A stretch of DNA of 64,000 nt from Bordetella petrii (GCF_000067205.1 NC_010170.1:2790001-2854000); one strand, 5' to 3'. Positions 1 through 9,480 are shown, counted from the first letter of the stretch. Numbers and translations are program-made. The notes: a model not told the origin generated them from the sequence alone.

Positions 1-3000
1 TGCCGTAATCGCCCAGCCATTCGTCCCAGTAGCCGCTGCCCCCATGGCGCTGATAGCCATAGCCGCGCGCCTGCGCCAGCTCGACAGCCTGCTCCATGCG
101 CGCCGCATCGCCCATGAGCTGGAATGCCGCGGCCAGCTGGATCAAGGGCAACGGCGACAAGGCGCGTTCCTGGTAGCGGTCGAACAACTGGCGCACCGTC
201 GACAGCGGGGCCTGGCGATCGCGCGCGAGCACCAGCGCCGCGGCCGCAAAACCGGCAAAGCGGCGGTGATCGTTGCGCAGCGTGGTGGCGTAGTCGCTGT
301 CGACGCGTCCGCTTTGCAGTTGGCGGCGCAGCCTGTCGGGCCAGGTGCCGAAGCTGCCGGCGCTTTGCTGCACTTGCTCCAGCAACCACCGCTTCGGGCG
401 CTCCAGCGCGTCGTCGGGCACCGCGAACTGGCGGTCGCGCGCGTCCTGCATGAAGCCGGTGGCATACGCCGTCAGCCAGACGTCGCGCGCCGAGGCATCG
501 CCCCACAGCGAATACGCGCCCGACGCGTTACGCATGCCGGCCAGGCGGCCCAGCGCCCCGGCGACCTTCTCGGCGCGGGCTTCGCGGCTGCGCACTGGCA
601 GGCCGAAGCGCTGCGCGTCGGCATCGTCGATCAGCACCCAGGGCAAGGTGGCGCTGATGGTCTGCTCGGTGCATCCATACGGATAGCTGAGCAAGCGCTG
701 TACCAGGCGCCCCACGTTGATGGGCGGCCGGTTCGACAGGCTGAGGCTCGCACTGACCGAATCGGGGTAATAGCCCGCCACCAGCGCCGCGCCGGGCGCG
801 AAGCTGGCGCCCGGCGCCAGCCGCACGCGCCGCAGCTGGTTTTCGGGGGCATGGGCCGGCTGCACCTGCAGCACCGATTCGCGCACGATGTGCACCGGCT
901 TGGCGCCGCCCTTGCCGTCGATCTGCAGCCGCAGCTGCCCCAACCCGTATGAGCCGGTCGCCGTGGCCACGAAACGCAAGGTAGTGCGCTGGCGGTCCTG
1001 CAGCGTGACCGTGCGCGTGCCATCGGCAATGGCCAGCGGATCGAGCGCGCGCAGGTCCACCGTGACCCGCTGCGTGGCGCCGCTGAGGTTGGTGACATCC
1101 AGCGCCACGGCGGCCTGGTCGCCCGGCGTGATGAAGCGCGGCGTGCTGAGTTCGGCCACGATGGGCGCGGCCACGACCATCTCGGCATCGGCGCTGCCGT
1201 ATTTTTCGTCGCTGAAAGCCACCGCCATCAGGCGTAGCGTGCCGTTGAAGTCGGGCAGGTCAAGCGGGATGTCGGCCTGGCCCTGCGCATCGAGCGCCAC
1301 CGGCCCCGAGAACAGGTCGACCAGCTTGACCTTGCGCGGCAGGCTGCGGCTGTCGCCGCGCAGCGCCGCGTCGCCGCCCCATTTCAGCCGGCCGCGGGTG
1401 CCGTCCATTTTTTCGATCAGTTTGCCGTACATGTCGCGCAGTTCGGCGGCATAGCGGTGCTTGCCGAAGAAGAAATCGAGCGGATCCGGCGTCGCGTACT
1501 GGTTGATGTTCAGGATGCCGACATCGACCGCCGACAGGGTGACCATGGCCTGCCCGCCCTGCGCGCCGTCGACCTTGACGCGGACGGTGGCGCGCTTTTC
1601 GGGCTCGACTTTGGCCGGGGCTTCGAGCGCCACGCCCAGCTTGCGCTCGGCGCTGCCGATGGGCAGGAATGCCAACCCCAGCGCACGGGCCGGCGTGACC
1701 CGGTCGCCGGCGCTGCCGGGGCGGAACACCACGGCCGACACGTACAGGTCGTGCCGCTTCCAGGCCGGGTCGACGGGAATCTCAAGAGGCGTGCCGGAAG
1801 CTTGCACCGGCACCCAGCGCGACCACAGCATGCGGTCGCCCTCGACCGTGACCAGTGCCTGCCCGTCGTGCGGCGGCGTAATGGTCAGCCTGACGGTATC
1901 CCCCGGCCGGGCGGGCACGCCTTCGAGCTTCATCTGCACCCGGTCGGGCCGGTTGCCCACGGCCTCGGCGTCTTGCGCGCCCCACCCTGCGTAGAAGCGG
2001 TAGCGCGCCACCTGGCCGGTCTGGGGGTCGGCGATCTCGAGCCGGTAGCGACCCCAGCCAACCGGCAGCGACAACGTCGTGCGATCGGGCAGCGCAATAA
2101 CGCGCGATTCCACCAGTTCGTCGGTATCGGTGTAGCCGCTGTTCCAGCCGCGCTGATCGTCGTAACGCCAGTAATAGCGGCGGTTTTCACGGTACAGGCG
2201 CAATTGCGCCTCGGGCAGCGCCGCCACCTTGCCGGCGGTGTCTACGCGCACCACTTCAAAGCCGGCCGGCGCGCCTTCGCGGGTGACGTCGTCGTCAAAC
2301 AGCGGGCGCACGGCAATCAGCTTGTCGGCCGGCCAGACGCTGCGCTCGATCGAGCGCACCACGGGCCGCCCGCCTGACTCCAGCAGGCTGGCGGACAACC
2401 GCACCCGCAGAGGCGAATTGGCCGCGCCCGCGCCTTGCGGGTCGACCGAAAGTTGCCCCGCGCCCTGGTCGTCGAGCTTGCCTTCGGGCAGTTCTTCGTA
2501 ATGCCGCAGGGCGTCGTCATTGACGTCGCCGAACACGAAGCCCGGCCATTGCCGGGCCAGCGCGTAGCGGTCGCGCTTGACCTGGAAACTGGCCAGCAGG
2601 CGGTTGCCGGCAGCCGGCGCGCCGTACAGGTAATCGCCCTGCACATCGATCTGCCACGGCTCGCCCGGGGCCAGGACGGCCTGGGCGGACTCCAGCCGCA
2701 GTTTCATGCGCTCGGGCAGGAACTCCTCGACCTGGAACCACCACGAGGCGTCCGGCGTGCGAGCGGCCGGGTCGACCCGCAGCTCAAGCAACCATTTGCC
2801 GGTCTGGGCATCGACGGGCAGGCTGATCGCATGCTCGACATAGCCGGGCGTTTCTTCCGCGGACTGCCATAGTTCGCTGCGCACCAGCCGGCCATCGGGC
2901 CGCTTCAAGGTGGCGGTCAGCGGCGCGCGCGGCAACGGGCGGCCATCCGGATCGCGCGGCAATACCGACACCTGGAACGTTTCGCCGGGCCGGTACAGGT

Positions 3001-4354
3001 TGCGGCCCGCATAGACAAACAAATTGTTGTTGCGGGCGGGATGGCCGCCAATGTCGTATTCGGACAGGTCCAGCGCCGGTTCGCCCAGGGCCAGCACGGT
3101 CATTTCGGCGCCGCGCACGGCGCGCACCAGGCGCGCGCGGGCCGGATCGCCGTCAAAGCGCACGTGGCCGTCCTGGTCGGCATGGGCCCGCGCCAGCACT
3201 TTGCCGGCGCCGTCCACCAGTTCGACCTCGGCATCGGCCACTGGCTGGCCGCTCTTGAGCGACACGGCATAGGCCTCGATGCGGTCGGCGTAGCGGCGCG
3301 TGTGCAGGCCGATGTCGCTCACATAAAAATAGGTGACCTGGTATTCGTAGCGAAAGCGCCCCGGCTCGCTCATGACCGCCACGTAGATGCCGGGTTGCCG
3401 CAATTCGGCCAGGGTTTCTACCGGCAGGAACGTCACATGCCGCCGGTTGGGATGGTCGTCGGTAAGAAAGCGGCCCTGGTAGACGCTGGTGGTCAGGCGA
3501 TGCAGCCGGTCGAGGTCCCAGTTACTGACCGAACCCTTCAGGCTGCGGTTGTCGGAATAGCGCCATTCGTCGTCATCGTCGTCGCCGGCATTGCCCAGGC
3601 CCAGCACGTCGTCGAAGAATTCGGCCATATGCTCGGGCGCCACGCGCAGGAACTGCACGTCCACCTCGGGCACATTGACCGTGGTGACGGGCAGGCCGCC
3701 GTTCTGCCCGGCCGGCAGCACCACGCCACGGCTGGCAAAGTAGAACGAAGGCGGCATGGCCGGCGTCTGCACGCTGCATTGCAGATCGGCGCCCAGTGTG
3801 GCGCCCGCCTGGGCGCCGGGCAGGGCCGCGCGCAGGCGCACGGCATAGCTGCGCTGCGGTTGCACATAAGGGAAATAGACCATGCGCGGGTTGTCGCCCA
3901 CCACCCAGGCGCCCTGTACCGGTCGCCCCTGGGCTGCCGCAGCGCCGGCAGCCACCACCGACGCCTTGCTGGCCGCGGCGGCGTCCTGCCCGTCTTCGGA
4001 CGCCTTGACCGCGCCAGTGTCGACGACGTTCAGGAAAGAATCGAGGCCGGCCTTTCGGTCTACCGGCTGAGTGAACGTGACCGCCAGGGCCAGTGTGTCG
4101 TTGTATTCGCGGGCCTGGCAATCCAGCACCGCGAACGGATCGGCCTGGCCGACCGTGGCGGCGGCGGGCTGGGCCGAAGCCGGCCGCTGCGGCCGGGATT
4201 GCGTCGTGTGATCAGACTGAGCCGATGGCTGGACGGCCGCGGCAGCCGTGTCAGGTGCAGATGGCGCCCCTCCCCGTCCAGCCCACCACCCCAGGCCCAC
4301 GGCGATCGCCACCACCACCGCCAATATCGCGACAGCGCCCCCTCTTTGACTCAT
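1..4354 (-). CDS. Alpha-2-macroglobulin family protein (3' end beyond window)
   Basis: Bacterial alpha-2-macroglobulin, a large envelope protein thought to trap foreign proteases and usually linked to penicillin-binding protein 1C. The first 1451 codons are present and the gene runs off the left edge. The thioester motif is intact: Cys-Thr-Glu-Gln at about residues 1228-1231, within YPYGCTEQT. The N-terminus has a short polar start and then an apolar run at about residues 7-24, which looks like an uncleaved signal anchor. No lipobox cysteine follows it, unlike the E. coli YfhM lipoprotein. An Ala/Pro/Gln-rich linker precedes the macroglobulin domains. The ATG at 4354 has AGGGG upstream and lies 78 bp after the clpS stop, so co-transcription with clpS is possible. 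Confidence 0.9.
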   Translation of the reverse strand, partial: MSQRGGAVAILAVVVAIAVGLGWWAGRGGAPSAPDTAAAAVQPSAQSDHTTQSRPQRPASAQPAAATVGQADPFAVLDCQAREYNDTLALAVTFTQPVDRKAGLDSFLNVVDTGAVKASEDGQDAAAASKASVVAAGAAAAQGRPVQGAWVVGDNPRMVYFPYVQPQRSYAVRLRAALPGAQAGATLGADLQCSVQTPAMPPSFYFASRGVVLPAGQNGGLPVTTVNVPEVDVQFLRVAPEHMAEFFDDVLGLGNAGDDDDDEWRYSDNRSLKGSVSNWDLDRLHRLTTSVYQGRFLTDDHPNRRHVTFLPVETLAELRQPGIYVAVMSEPGRFRYEYQVTYFYVSDIGLHTRRYADRIEAYAVSLKSGQPVADAEVELVDGAGKVLARAHADQDGHVRFDGDPARARLVRAVRGAEMTVLALGEPALDLSEYDIGGHPARNNNLFVYAGRNLYRPGETFQVSVLPRDPDGRPLPRAPLTATLKRPDGRLVRSELWQSAEETPGYVEHAISLPVDAQTGKWLLELRVDPAARTPDASWWFQVEEFLPERMKLRLESAQAVLAPGEPWQIDVQGDYLYGAPAAGNRLLASFQVKRDRYALARQWPGFVFGDVNDDALRHYEELPEGKLDDQGAGQLSVDPQGAGAANSPLRVRLSASLLESGGRPVVRSIERSVWPADKLIAVRPLFDDDVTREGAPAGFEVVRVDTAGKVAALPEAQLRLYRENRRYYWRYDDQRGWNSGYTDTDELVESRVIALPDRTTLSLPVGWGRYRLEIADPQTGQVARYRFYAGWGAQDAEAVGNRPDRVQMKLEGVPARPGDTVRLTITPPHDGQALVTVEGDRMLWSRWVPVQASGTPLEIPVDPAWKRHDLYVSAVVFRPGSAGDRVTPARALGLAFLPIGSAERKLGVALEAPAKVEPEKRATVRVKVDGAQGGQAMVTLSAVDVGILNINQYATPDPLDFFFGKHRYAAELRDMYGKLIEKMDGTRGRLKWGGDAALRGDSRSLPRKVKLVDLFSGPVALDAQGQADIPLDLPDFNGTLRLMAVAFSDEKYGSADAEMVVAAPIVAELSTPRFITPGDQAAVALDVTNLSGATQRVTVDLRALDPLAIADGTRTVTLQDRQRTTLRFVATATGSYGLGQLRLQIDGKGGAKPVHIVRESVLQVQPAHAPENQLRRVRLAPGASFAPGAALVAGYYPDSVSASLSLSNRPPINVGRLVQRLLSYPYGCTEQTISATLPWVLIDDADAQRFGLPVRSREARAEKVAGALGRLAGMRNASGAYSLWGDASARDVWLTAYATGFMQDARDRQFAVPDDALERPKRWLLEQVQQSAGSFGTWPDRLRRQLQSGRVDSDYATTLRNDHRRFAGFAAAALVLARDRQAPLSTVRQLFDRYQERALSPLPLIQLAAAFQLMGDAARMEQAVELAQARGYGYQRHGGSGYWDEWLGDYG

Positions 4355-4432
4355 CACATGCCCCTGTACAGCGTGTACGAGCGCCGCGCGCCCTGGATAA
4401 CCGCCGCCACGCGGCGGATACTAGACTGCTTG

Positions 4433-4747
4433 TTATACGGGTTCCATGACGCATTGCAACGGATGCTGGCGCGCGCGCGCATACTGGGCAACCTGCGCGA
4501 TCCGCGTGGCGGCCACATCGCGCGGGTAAACGCCACAGGTGCCACGGCCTTCATGATGGACCTGCAGCATGATGCGGGTGGCATCTTCCTGGTTCTTGCC
4601 AAAGAACTTCTGCAGGACCTTCACTACGAATTCCATCGGCGTGTAATCGTCATTGAGCAGCACCACCTGGTACATGGGAGGCGGGGCGGTACGGGCCGGC
4701 GCCTTTTCCACAGCCACGTCATGCTGGGTATCCAAGGTCGAACTCAT
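4433..4747 (-). CDS. clpS: ATP-dependent Clp protease adaptor ClpS
   Basis: Adaptor of 104 residues that hands N-degron substrates to ClpA of the ClpAP protease in the cytoplasm. The substrate-pocket motif [10 protein letters not shown] (residues 31-40, with Asn32 and Asp33) and the histidine in MLQVHHEG (about 63-65) are present. The Ala/Pro-rich N-terminal tail is typical of the family. The ATG at 4747 was chosen over an in-frame TTG 33 bp further out because it gives the usual length. clpA normally follows clpS directly; here the next gene downstream is the alpha-2-macroglobulin gene, so clpA must lie elsewhere. Confidence 0.95.
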
Positions 4748-4828
4748 AGGGCGGGATTCTATTGAAACAAGGAACGGCAACGCCGGGACTTACGTAAAAT
4801 TACACGCAGAAATGCGTAGTTTCCACAC

Positions 4829-4858
4829 TTGACGCCGGAAAGAAAAGCAGAGCATTAT
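4829..4858 (+). promoter_or_regulatory. Candidate sigma70 promoter for the cold-shock gene
   Basis: TTGACG (4829-4834) and CATTAT (4853-4858) are separated by 18 bp. They lie about 110 bp before the cold-shock start codon, which would leave the long 5' leader common in cspA-type genes. Assigned by eye. Confidence 0.45.
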
Positions 4859-4969
4859 CCACGCATTCGGGGGTCCTTGGCTGCATGGAGGCCCACCCGG
4901 AAGCCGGAAGGCAAGCAAGCCCAGGCCCAATGCCTTCTGTCAAACATACGATTCAATGAGGCAGTCCGC

Positions 4970-5215
4970 ATGTCTGATACGACCGCAACCGCCGTCCAAG
5001 GGGACAATCCCAAATCGACGGGTACCGTCAAATGGTTCAACGATGCGAAGGGATTCGGCTTCATCACGCCCGATGACGGCGGTGAAGATCTGTTCGCGCA
5101 TTTTTCATCCATCCAGATGAACGGCTTCAAAACCCTGAAAGAAGGCCAGAAAGTGGCGTTCGAAATCATCCAGGGTCCTAAAGGCAAACAGGCATTGAAC
5201 ATCACGTCGGCCTGA
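4970..5215 (+). CDS. Cold-shock domain protein (CspA family)
   Basis: Single cold-shock domain, 81 residues, an OB fold that binds single-stranded RNA or DNA and melts mRNA structure. RNP1 is KGFGFI (27-32) and RNP2 is LFAHF (41-45), preceded by the usual TVKWFN entry strand. The N-terminus carries about 16 extra polar residues (MSDTTATAVQGDNPKS) before the domain, slightly longer than E. coli CspA. Start: ATG at 4970 with GAGG about 10 nt upstream. It is divergent from clpS, as is common in betaproteobacteria. Two hairpins follow the stop. Confidence 0.93.
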   Translation: MSDTTATAVQGDNPKSTGTVKWFNDAKGFGFITPDDGGEDLFAHFSSIQMNGFKTLKEGQKVAFEIIQGPKGKQALNITSA

Positions 5216-5233
5216 CGCCCAGTATCTGTACAG

Positions 5234-5312
5234 CGCCGCCCGCAAGCCGGCCCATCCGGCATCGGGCGGCGTTATTGCCCGGGCGGGGCGCAATGCCCCG
5301 CCCTGTTATTTT
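5234..5312 (+). terminator. Terminator after the cold-shock gene (two hairpins)
   Basis: The first stem, CGCCGCCCG/CGGGCGGCG (5234-5242 with 5263-5271), is followed by TTATT. The second stem, GGGCGGGGC/GCCCCGCCC (5281-5289 with 5295-5303), is followed by TGTTATTTT. The second is the better Rho-independent terminator. Confidence 0.8.
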
Positions 5313-5330
5313 CCGCCGTTTCCCCATTTC

Positions 5331-5813
5331 ATGTCGACCCATCGCCCGCCGTCCTTCCCGCGCCTTTTCATTCACGCGGCCGTCGCCGTCGCCGCGCTGC
5401 TGGGGCTGCCCGCCGGCGCCACGGCCCAGCAGTCGCTCACCATTCCCCAGCGCGGCCTGCCAGTTGCCGAGCTGACCGCCGGCATTCATATCATCCGGGC
5501 CGAAGTGGCCAGCACCGAAGACACGCGACGCATCGGCCTGATGCAGCGCCAAAGCCTGCCCGACAACAACGGCATGCTGTTCGTGTTCGAAATGCCGGAC
5601 CTGCAGTGCTTCTGGATGCGCAACACGCTTCTGCCCCTGTCGATCGCCTTCATTGCCGACGACGGCGCCATCGTGAACATCGCCGACATGGCGCCGCAGA
5701 CCGACGACGCCCATTGCTCGGCCCGGCCGGTGCGCTACGCCCTGGAAATGGCGCAGGGCTGGTTCGCCACGCATGGCATCAAGGAAGGCAACCGCATCGA
5801 CGGGCTGCCCTGA
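5331..5813 (+). CDS. DUF192 family exported protein
   Basis: Protein of 160 residues with an N-terminal signal peptide (apolar core about 15-27, likely cleavage after ATA near residue 33) and then a DUF192 domain. The family markers are visible: a RRIGLMQR segment, LPDNNGMLFVF, and FWMRNTLLPLSIAFI with the conserved Trp-Met-Arg-Asn. DUF192 proteins are small envelope proteins of unknown function. The gene lies between the cold-shock terminator and a two-way terminator, so it is probably transcribed alone. Confidence 0.88.
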   Translation: MSTHRPPSFPRLFIHAAVAVAALLGLPAGATAQQSLTIPQRGLPVAELTAGIHIIRAEVASTEDTRRIGLMQRQSLPDNNGMLFVFEMPDLQCFWMRNTLLPLSIAFIADDGAIVNIADMAPQTDDAHCSARPVRYALEMAQGWFATHGIKEGNRIDGLP

Positions 5814-5861
5814 GCCTGGGTCAAAGCCCCAGCCCGCGCGGACAGACCTGCGAAGCAATGA

Positions 5862-5891
5862 AAAAGAGCCGGAAGTTCCGGCTCTTTTCGT
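5862..5891. terminator. Bidirectional terminator between DUF192 gene and thiolase
   Basis: Stem AAAAGAGCCGG/CCGGCTCTTTT (5862-5872 with 5878-5888), with A-runs and T-runs on the two sides. It separates two convergent genes and can serve both. Confidence 0.88.
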
Positions 5892-5907
5892 TACGCGCGC
5901 CGCAAGG

Positions 5908-7113
5908 TCAGACGCGTTCGAGCACCACCGCGATGCCCTGGCCCACGCCGATGCACATGGTGCACAAGGCGTAGCGGCCGCCAGTGCGATGCAGCTGGTT
6001 GATGGCCGTGGTGGCCAGGCGGGCGCCGCTGGCGCCCAGCGGGTGCCCCAGGGCAATCGCGCCGCCATTGGGATTGACGCGCGCGTCGTCGTCGGCAATG
6101 CCGAGGTCGCGCAACACCGCCAGGCCCTGCGCGGCAAACGCCTCGTTCAGTTCAATGACGTCGATCTGGTCGAGCTTCAGTCCGGTAAGTTCGAGCACCT
6201 TGCGGGTAGCCGGAGCCGGACCCATGCCCATGATGCGCGGCGCCACGCCGGCCGTGGCCATGCCCACCACGCGCGCGCGCGGTGTCAGGCCGTGGCGGGC
6301 GGCGGCGCGCTCGTCGGCCAGCAGCAGCGCCGCGGCCCCGTCGTTCACGCCCGAGGCATTGCCGGCCGTCACCGAACCGCCTTCGCGCACCACGCCCTTC
6401 AGGCGGCCCAGCGCTTCCAGGCTGGTTTCGCGCGGATGCTCGTCCTTGGCCACCACGATCGGGTCGCCCTTTTTCTGCGGGATGGACACGGGCGTGATTT
6501 CGGCATCGAAGAAGCCTTCGCGCTGGGCGCGAGCGGTTTTTTCCTGGCTGGCCAACGCGAACTTGTCCTGGTCGGCGCGGCTGATGTTGAAGTCGTCGGC
6601 CACGTTCTCGGCGGTTTCGGGCATCGAGTCGACGCCGTACTGGGCCTTCATGAGCTTGTTGACAAAGCGCCAGCCGATAGTGGTGTCATAAATGGCGGCA
6701 TTGCGCGAGAACGCGGTGTCGGCCTTGCCCATGACAAAGGGAGCGCGGCTCATGCTTTCGACGCCGCCAGCCAGCATCAGGCCTGCTTCGCCCGCGCGGA
6801 TCGCGCGCGCCGCAGTGCCAATGGCATCGAGCCCCGATCCGCACAAGCGGTTCAGCGTGGCGCCCGGCACTTCGATGGGCAGCCCCGCCAGCAGCGACGC
6901 CATGCGGGCCACGTTGCGGTTGTCTTCGCCGGCCTGGTTGGCGCAACCCAGGATCACGTCGGCCAGTTCGTCCCAGTGCACACCGGCGTTGCGCGCCATC
7001 AGCGCCTTGATCGGCACGGCGGCCAGGTCGTCGGCGCGCACGGGCGCCAGGGCGCCGCCGTAGCGGCCGAAAGGTGTACGGATGGCATCGCAGATGTAAG
7101 CATGCACGGTCAT
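5908..7113 (-). CDS. pcaF: 3-oxoadipyl-CoA thiolase (acetyl-CoA acyltransferase)
   Basis: Thiolase of 401 residues, most like PcaF/PaaJ, which cleaves 3-oxoadipyl-CoA to succinyl-CoA and acetyl-CoA at the end of the beta-ketoadipate and phenylacetate routes. Catalytic residues are in place: Cys91 in NRLCGSG, His357 in ALGHPLGASG, and Cys387 in CTMCIGVGQG. The stretches DTTIGWRFVN and QYGVDSMPETAENVA are characteristic of the PcaF subgroup. No other pca or paa genes are adjacent, so the exact substrate is inferred from similarity only. The start ATG lies 151 bp from the next gene upstream. Confidence 0.85.
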   Translation of the reverse strand: MTVHAYICDAIRTPFGRYGGALAPVRADDLAAVPIKALMARNAGVHWDELADVILGCANQAGEDNRNVARMASLLAGLPIEVPGATLNRLCGSGLDAIGTAARAIRAGEAGLMLAGGVESMSRAPFVMGKADTAFSRNAAIYDTTIGWRFVNKLMKAQYGVDSMPETAENVADDFNISRADQDKFALASQEKTARAQREGFFDAEITPVSIPQKKGDPIVVAKDEHPRETSLEALGRLKGVVREGGSVTAGNASGVNDGAAALLLADERAAARHGLTPRARVVGMATAGVAPRIMGMGPAPATRKVLELTGLKLDQIDVIELNEAFAAQGLAVLRDLGIADDDARVNPNGGAIALGHPLGASGARLATTAINQLHRTGGRYALCTMCIGVGQGIAVVLERV

Positions 7114-7264
7114 GGATCGAAAACCCGAAGTAGTGTGACAAGGAAAAAAGCGGATTTTTCGATGTTACGCCAGCCACACGGTGGCCGGCGCAGCCCTGCC
7201 CCGACACGTCCACAAGACGGACAGTGTCTACGTGTTGGACATCTTGGTGGGGATACCCAGGGCG

Positions 7265-8650
7265 CTACGACGGATCGCCGCGCGCGGCCCGCCCTGCCTC
7301 GACCTGCGCCTGGCGGCGGTAGCGGCCCGCCGCGAAGTGGTAGAACGGCTGCGGGCAGAACTGGCGCGCCACCACCGATGCCGACAGGGCTCCCACCAGC
7401 AGCCAGAACAGCATGGGCTGGCTGCCGGTCATTTCCATCACGATCACGCTGGCGGTCAGCGGCGATTGTGTGGCCGCGGCCAGGAAGGCCGCCATGGAAA
7501 TCAGCACCAGGACGCGGCGGTCGACCTCGCCGCCGGTCAATTCCCACAAATGCTGGCCAATGCCGGCCCCGGTGGTAAGGGCGGGCGTGAAAATCCCGCC
7601 CGGGATGCCCGCCCAGTACGACACGACCGTGGCGGCCAGCTTCGCCAGCCCGAACGCGGCCGGGCCTTCGGCCTCGCCCGACAGCAGGCCGCCGGCCACT
7701 GCATAGCCGGTGCCGTATACCGTGTGCTGGCTGAGAGCGCCCAGCACGGCCAGTGCCAGGCCCATGGCCGCCGCCGTGCAAACCGGATGCTGGCGGATCC
7801 AGCCGCGCCACGAAGCCGGCGCGACGCCCGCCGCGCCCTTGCTCAGCAGGCGGCTGAACACGCCGCCCAGCACGCCGTTGACGAGGCCGCACAGCAGCAC
7901 CCACATGGCCATGTATTCGGGCAGCGCCTGCCCGCCGAATGTGCCGAAATATGGGTTGTTACCCGCCAGCGCGACCACCAGGAAACCCGCCGCCAGCACG
8001 CCGATCAGCACCAGGCGCTGCCACCGCAGCACCGTCCCGCGCCCCAGCTCCTCGATGGCAAAAATAACCCCCGCGAGCGGGGCATTGAAGGCGGCGGCCA
8101 ACCCGCCGGCCGCGCCCGCGGCAATCAGTTCGTTGGCATGGAACCCGCGCAGCGGCACGCCCCGGCGCTGCCAGAAGCGTCCCCAGGCCAGCATGACCGC
8201 GGCGCCAACCTGCACCGAGGGGCCTTCGCGGCCGGCCGAGGCGCCTGCCGCCAGGCCCAGGAACGTCAGCGGGATCTTCCACACCGTCTGGCCGGGCGAC
8301 ACCAGGCTGGTCTGGGCCGGCCCGGGCGGCAGGCTCAACGAGCCTATTACCTGTGGAATGCCGCTGCCGGCGGCCTTGGGAGCCAGTCGCAAAGTCAGCC
8401 AGCGCAATATGGCGAACGCAGCGGGAATCAACACCAATGCCAGCCAGCCGTAGCGCGAGACCCAAGCGTGGTTCCATTCCAGCGCCAGGTCGGCCAGGCG
8501 GGCGAAACCCAGTGACACCAGGGCCACCAGGGCGGCGCCGCCCAGCAGCAACGCCAGTTGCAGGCTTTTGCGCGACAGGCGCCCCATTTGCCGTGCCTTG
8601 CGGTGGGAAAGCAGGCGCAGGCGGGTCGTCAGGCGGCGTATCAGTTGCAT
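7265..8650 (-). CDS. CLC-type chloride/proton antiporter or channel
   Basis: Integral membrane protein of 461 residues in the CLC family. The three anion-pore signatures are present: GSGIP (95-99), GREGPSVQ (140-147, gating Glu142) and GGIFTPALTTGAG. The proton-pathway glutamate is kept (LAGVIFAIEE), as is a tyrosine near the C-terminus (QPFYHF), which suggests an H+/Cl- exchanger like ClC-ec1 rather than a pure channel. There are no C-terminal CBS domains. The ATG at 8650 begins a basic N-terminal tail of about 30 residues. The frame is open further upstream, but that part lacks family similarity and overlaps the sodB terminator. Confidence 0.9.
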   Translation of the reverse strand: MQLIRRLTTRLRLLSHRKARQMGRLSRKSLQLALLLGGAALVALVSLGFARLADLALEWNHAWVSRYGWLALVLIPAAFAILRWLTLRLAPKAAGSGIPQVIGSLSLPPGPAQTSLVSPGQTVWKIPLTFLGLAAGASAGREGPSVQVGAAVMLAWGRFWQRRGVPLRGFHANELIAAGAAGGLAAAFNAPLAGVIFAIEELGRGTVLRWQRLVLIGVLAAGFLVVALAGNNPYFGTFGGQALPEYMAMWVLLCGLVNGVLGGVFSRLLSKGAAGVAPASWRGWIRQHPVCTAAAMGLALAVLGALSQHTVYGTGYAVAGGLLSGEAEGPAAFGLAKLAATVVSYWAGIPGGIFTPALTTGAGIGQHLWELTGGEVDRRVLVLISMAAFLAAATQSPLTASVIVMEMTGSQPMLFWLLVGALSASVVARQFCPQPFYHFAAGRYRRQAQVEAGRAARGDPS

Positions 8651-8763
8651 GGTCGGCGGGGCAGCGTGAAGAGAATGCGAACAATAGCGCGGTGGGCCCG
8701 CTACCTTACCATCGGATCGCCTTGGCCGGCCGCATCGGCGCGCACCCGCGCGCCGCAAAATGG

Positions 8764-8789
8764 AAACGCCCGGCCGAAGCCGGGCGTTT
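8764..8789 (-). terminator. Rho-independent terminator of sodB
   Basis: Perfect 10-bp stem AAACGCCCGG/CCGGGCGTTT (8764-8773 with 8780-8789). On the minus strand it is followed by CCATTTT. It lies just after the sodB stop. Confidence 0.85.
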
Positions 8790-8807
8790 GCGTGGGCGGC
8801 GGACCGC

Positions 8808-9386
8808 TCAGGCGAAGTTCTTGGCCGCGAAGTCCCAGTTGACCAGCGCCCAGAAGTTTTCCAGGTACTTGGGGCGGGCGTTGCGGTAGTCGATGTAGTA
8901 GGCGTGTTCCCAGACATCACAGGTCAGCAGCGGCTTGTCGGCCGTGGTGAGCGGCGTGGCGGCATTGCTGGTGTTGACGATGTCGAGCGAACCATCGGCT
9001 TTCTTGACCAGCCAGGTCCAGCCCGAGCCGAAATTACCGGCGGCGGACTTGTTGAAGGCTTCTTTGAAGGCGTCGAAGCTGCCCCACTTGGCGTTGATGG
9101 CGTCGGCCAGTTTGCCGGACGGCGCGCCGCCCGCGTTGGGAGCCAGGCTGTTCCAGTAGAACGTGTGGTTCCAGATCTGGGCCGCGTTGTTGAACACGCC
9201 GCCGGACGACTTCTTGACGATGTCTTCGAGCGAGGCGTTTTCGAATTCGGTGCCGGGAATCAGATTATTCAGATTCGTGACGTAGGTCTGGTGGTGCTTG
9301 CCATAGTGAAACTCGAGCGTTTCCTTGGAGATGTGCGGAGCCAGAGCGTCCAGCGCGTAAGGCAGGGGGGGAAGAGTATGTGCCAT
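8808..9386 (-). CDS. sodB: Superoxide dismutase [Fe]
   Basis: Cytoplasmic superoxide dismutase of 192 residues. All four metal ligands are where SodB has them: His27 (FHYGKHH), His74 (WNHTFYW), Asp157 and His161 (CDVWEHAYYIDY). The NAAQIWNHTFYW context favours iron over manganese. The C-terminal YLENFWALVNWDF block is also standard. Start: ATG at 9386 with GAAGGA about 8 nt upstream; the in-frame codons further out have no family support. It follows xseA on the same strand with a 94-bp gap. Confidence 0.96.
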   Translation of the reverse strand: MAHTLPPLPYALDALAPHISKETLEFHYGKHHQTYVTNLNNLIPGTEFENASLEDIVKKSSGGVFNNAAQIWNHTFYWNSLAPNAGGAPSGKLADAINAKWGSFDAFKEAFNKSAAGNFGSGWTWLVKKADGSLDIVNTSNAATPLTTADKPLLTCDVWEHAYYIDYRNARPKYLENFWALVNWDFAAKNFA

Positions 9387-9480
9387 GTGGGTTCCTTCTT
9401 TGTTGAGTGCACGATCAAGCGCGACCATTGTATCGGCTCTTGGAGCGGGCACGCCCGCTTAACCCTGTTTTGGCGCGGGG

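Noticed and set aside
3041..4765. A 574-codon open frame on the plus strand
   Set aside because: It is antisense to the alpha-2-macroglobulin and clpS genes, has His/Arg/Gly-biased composition and no family similarity; a product of high GC content.
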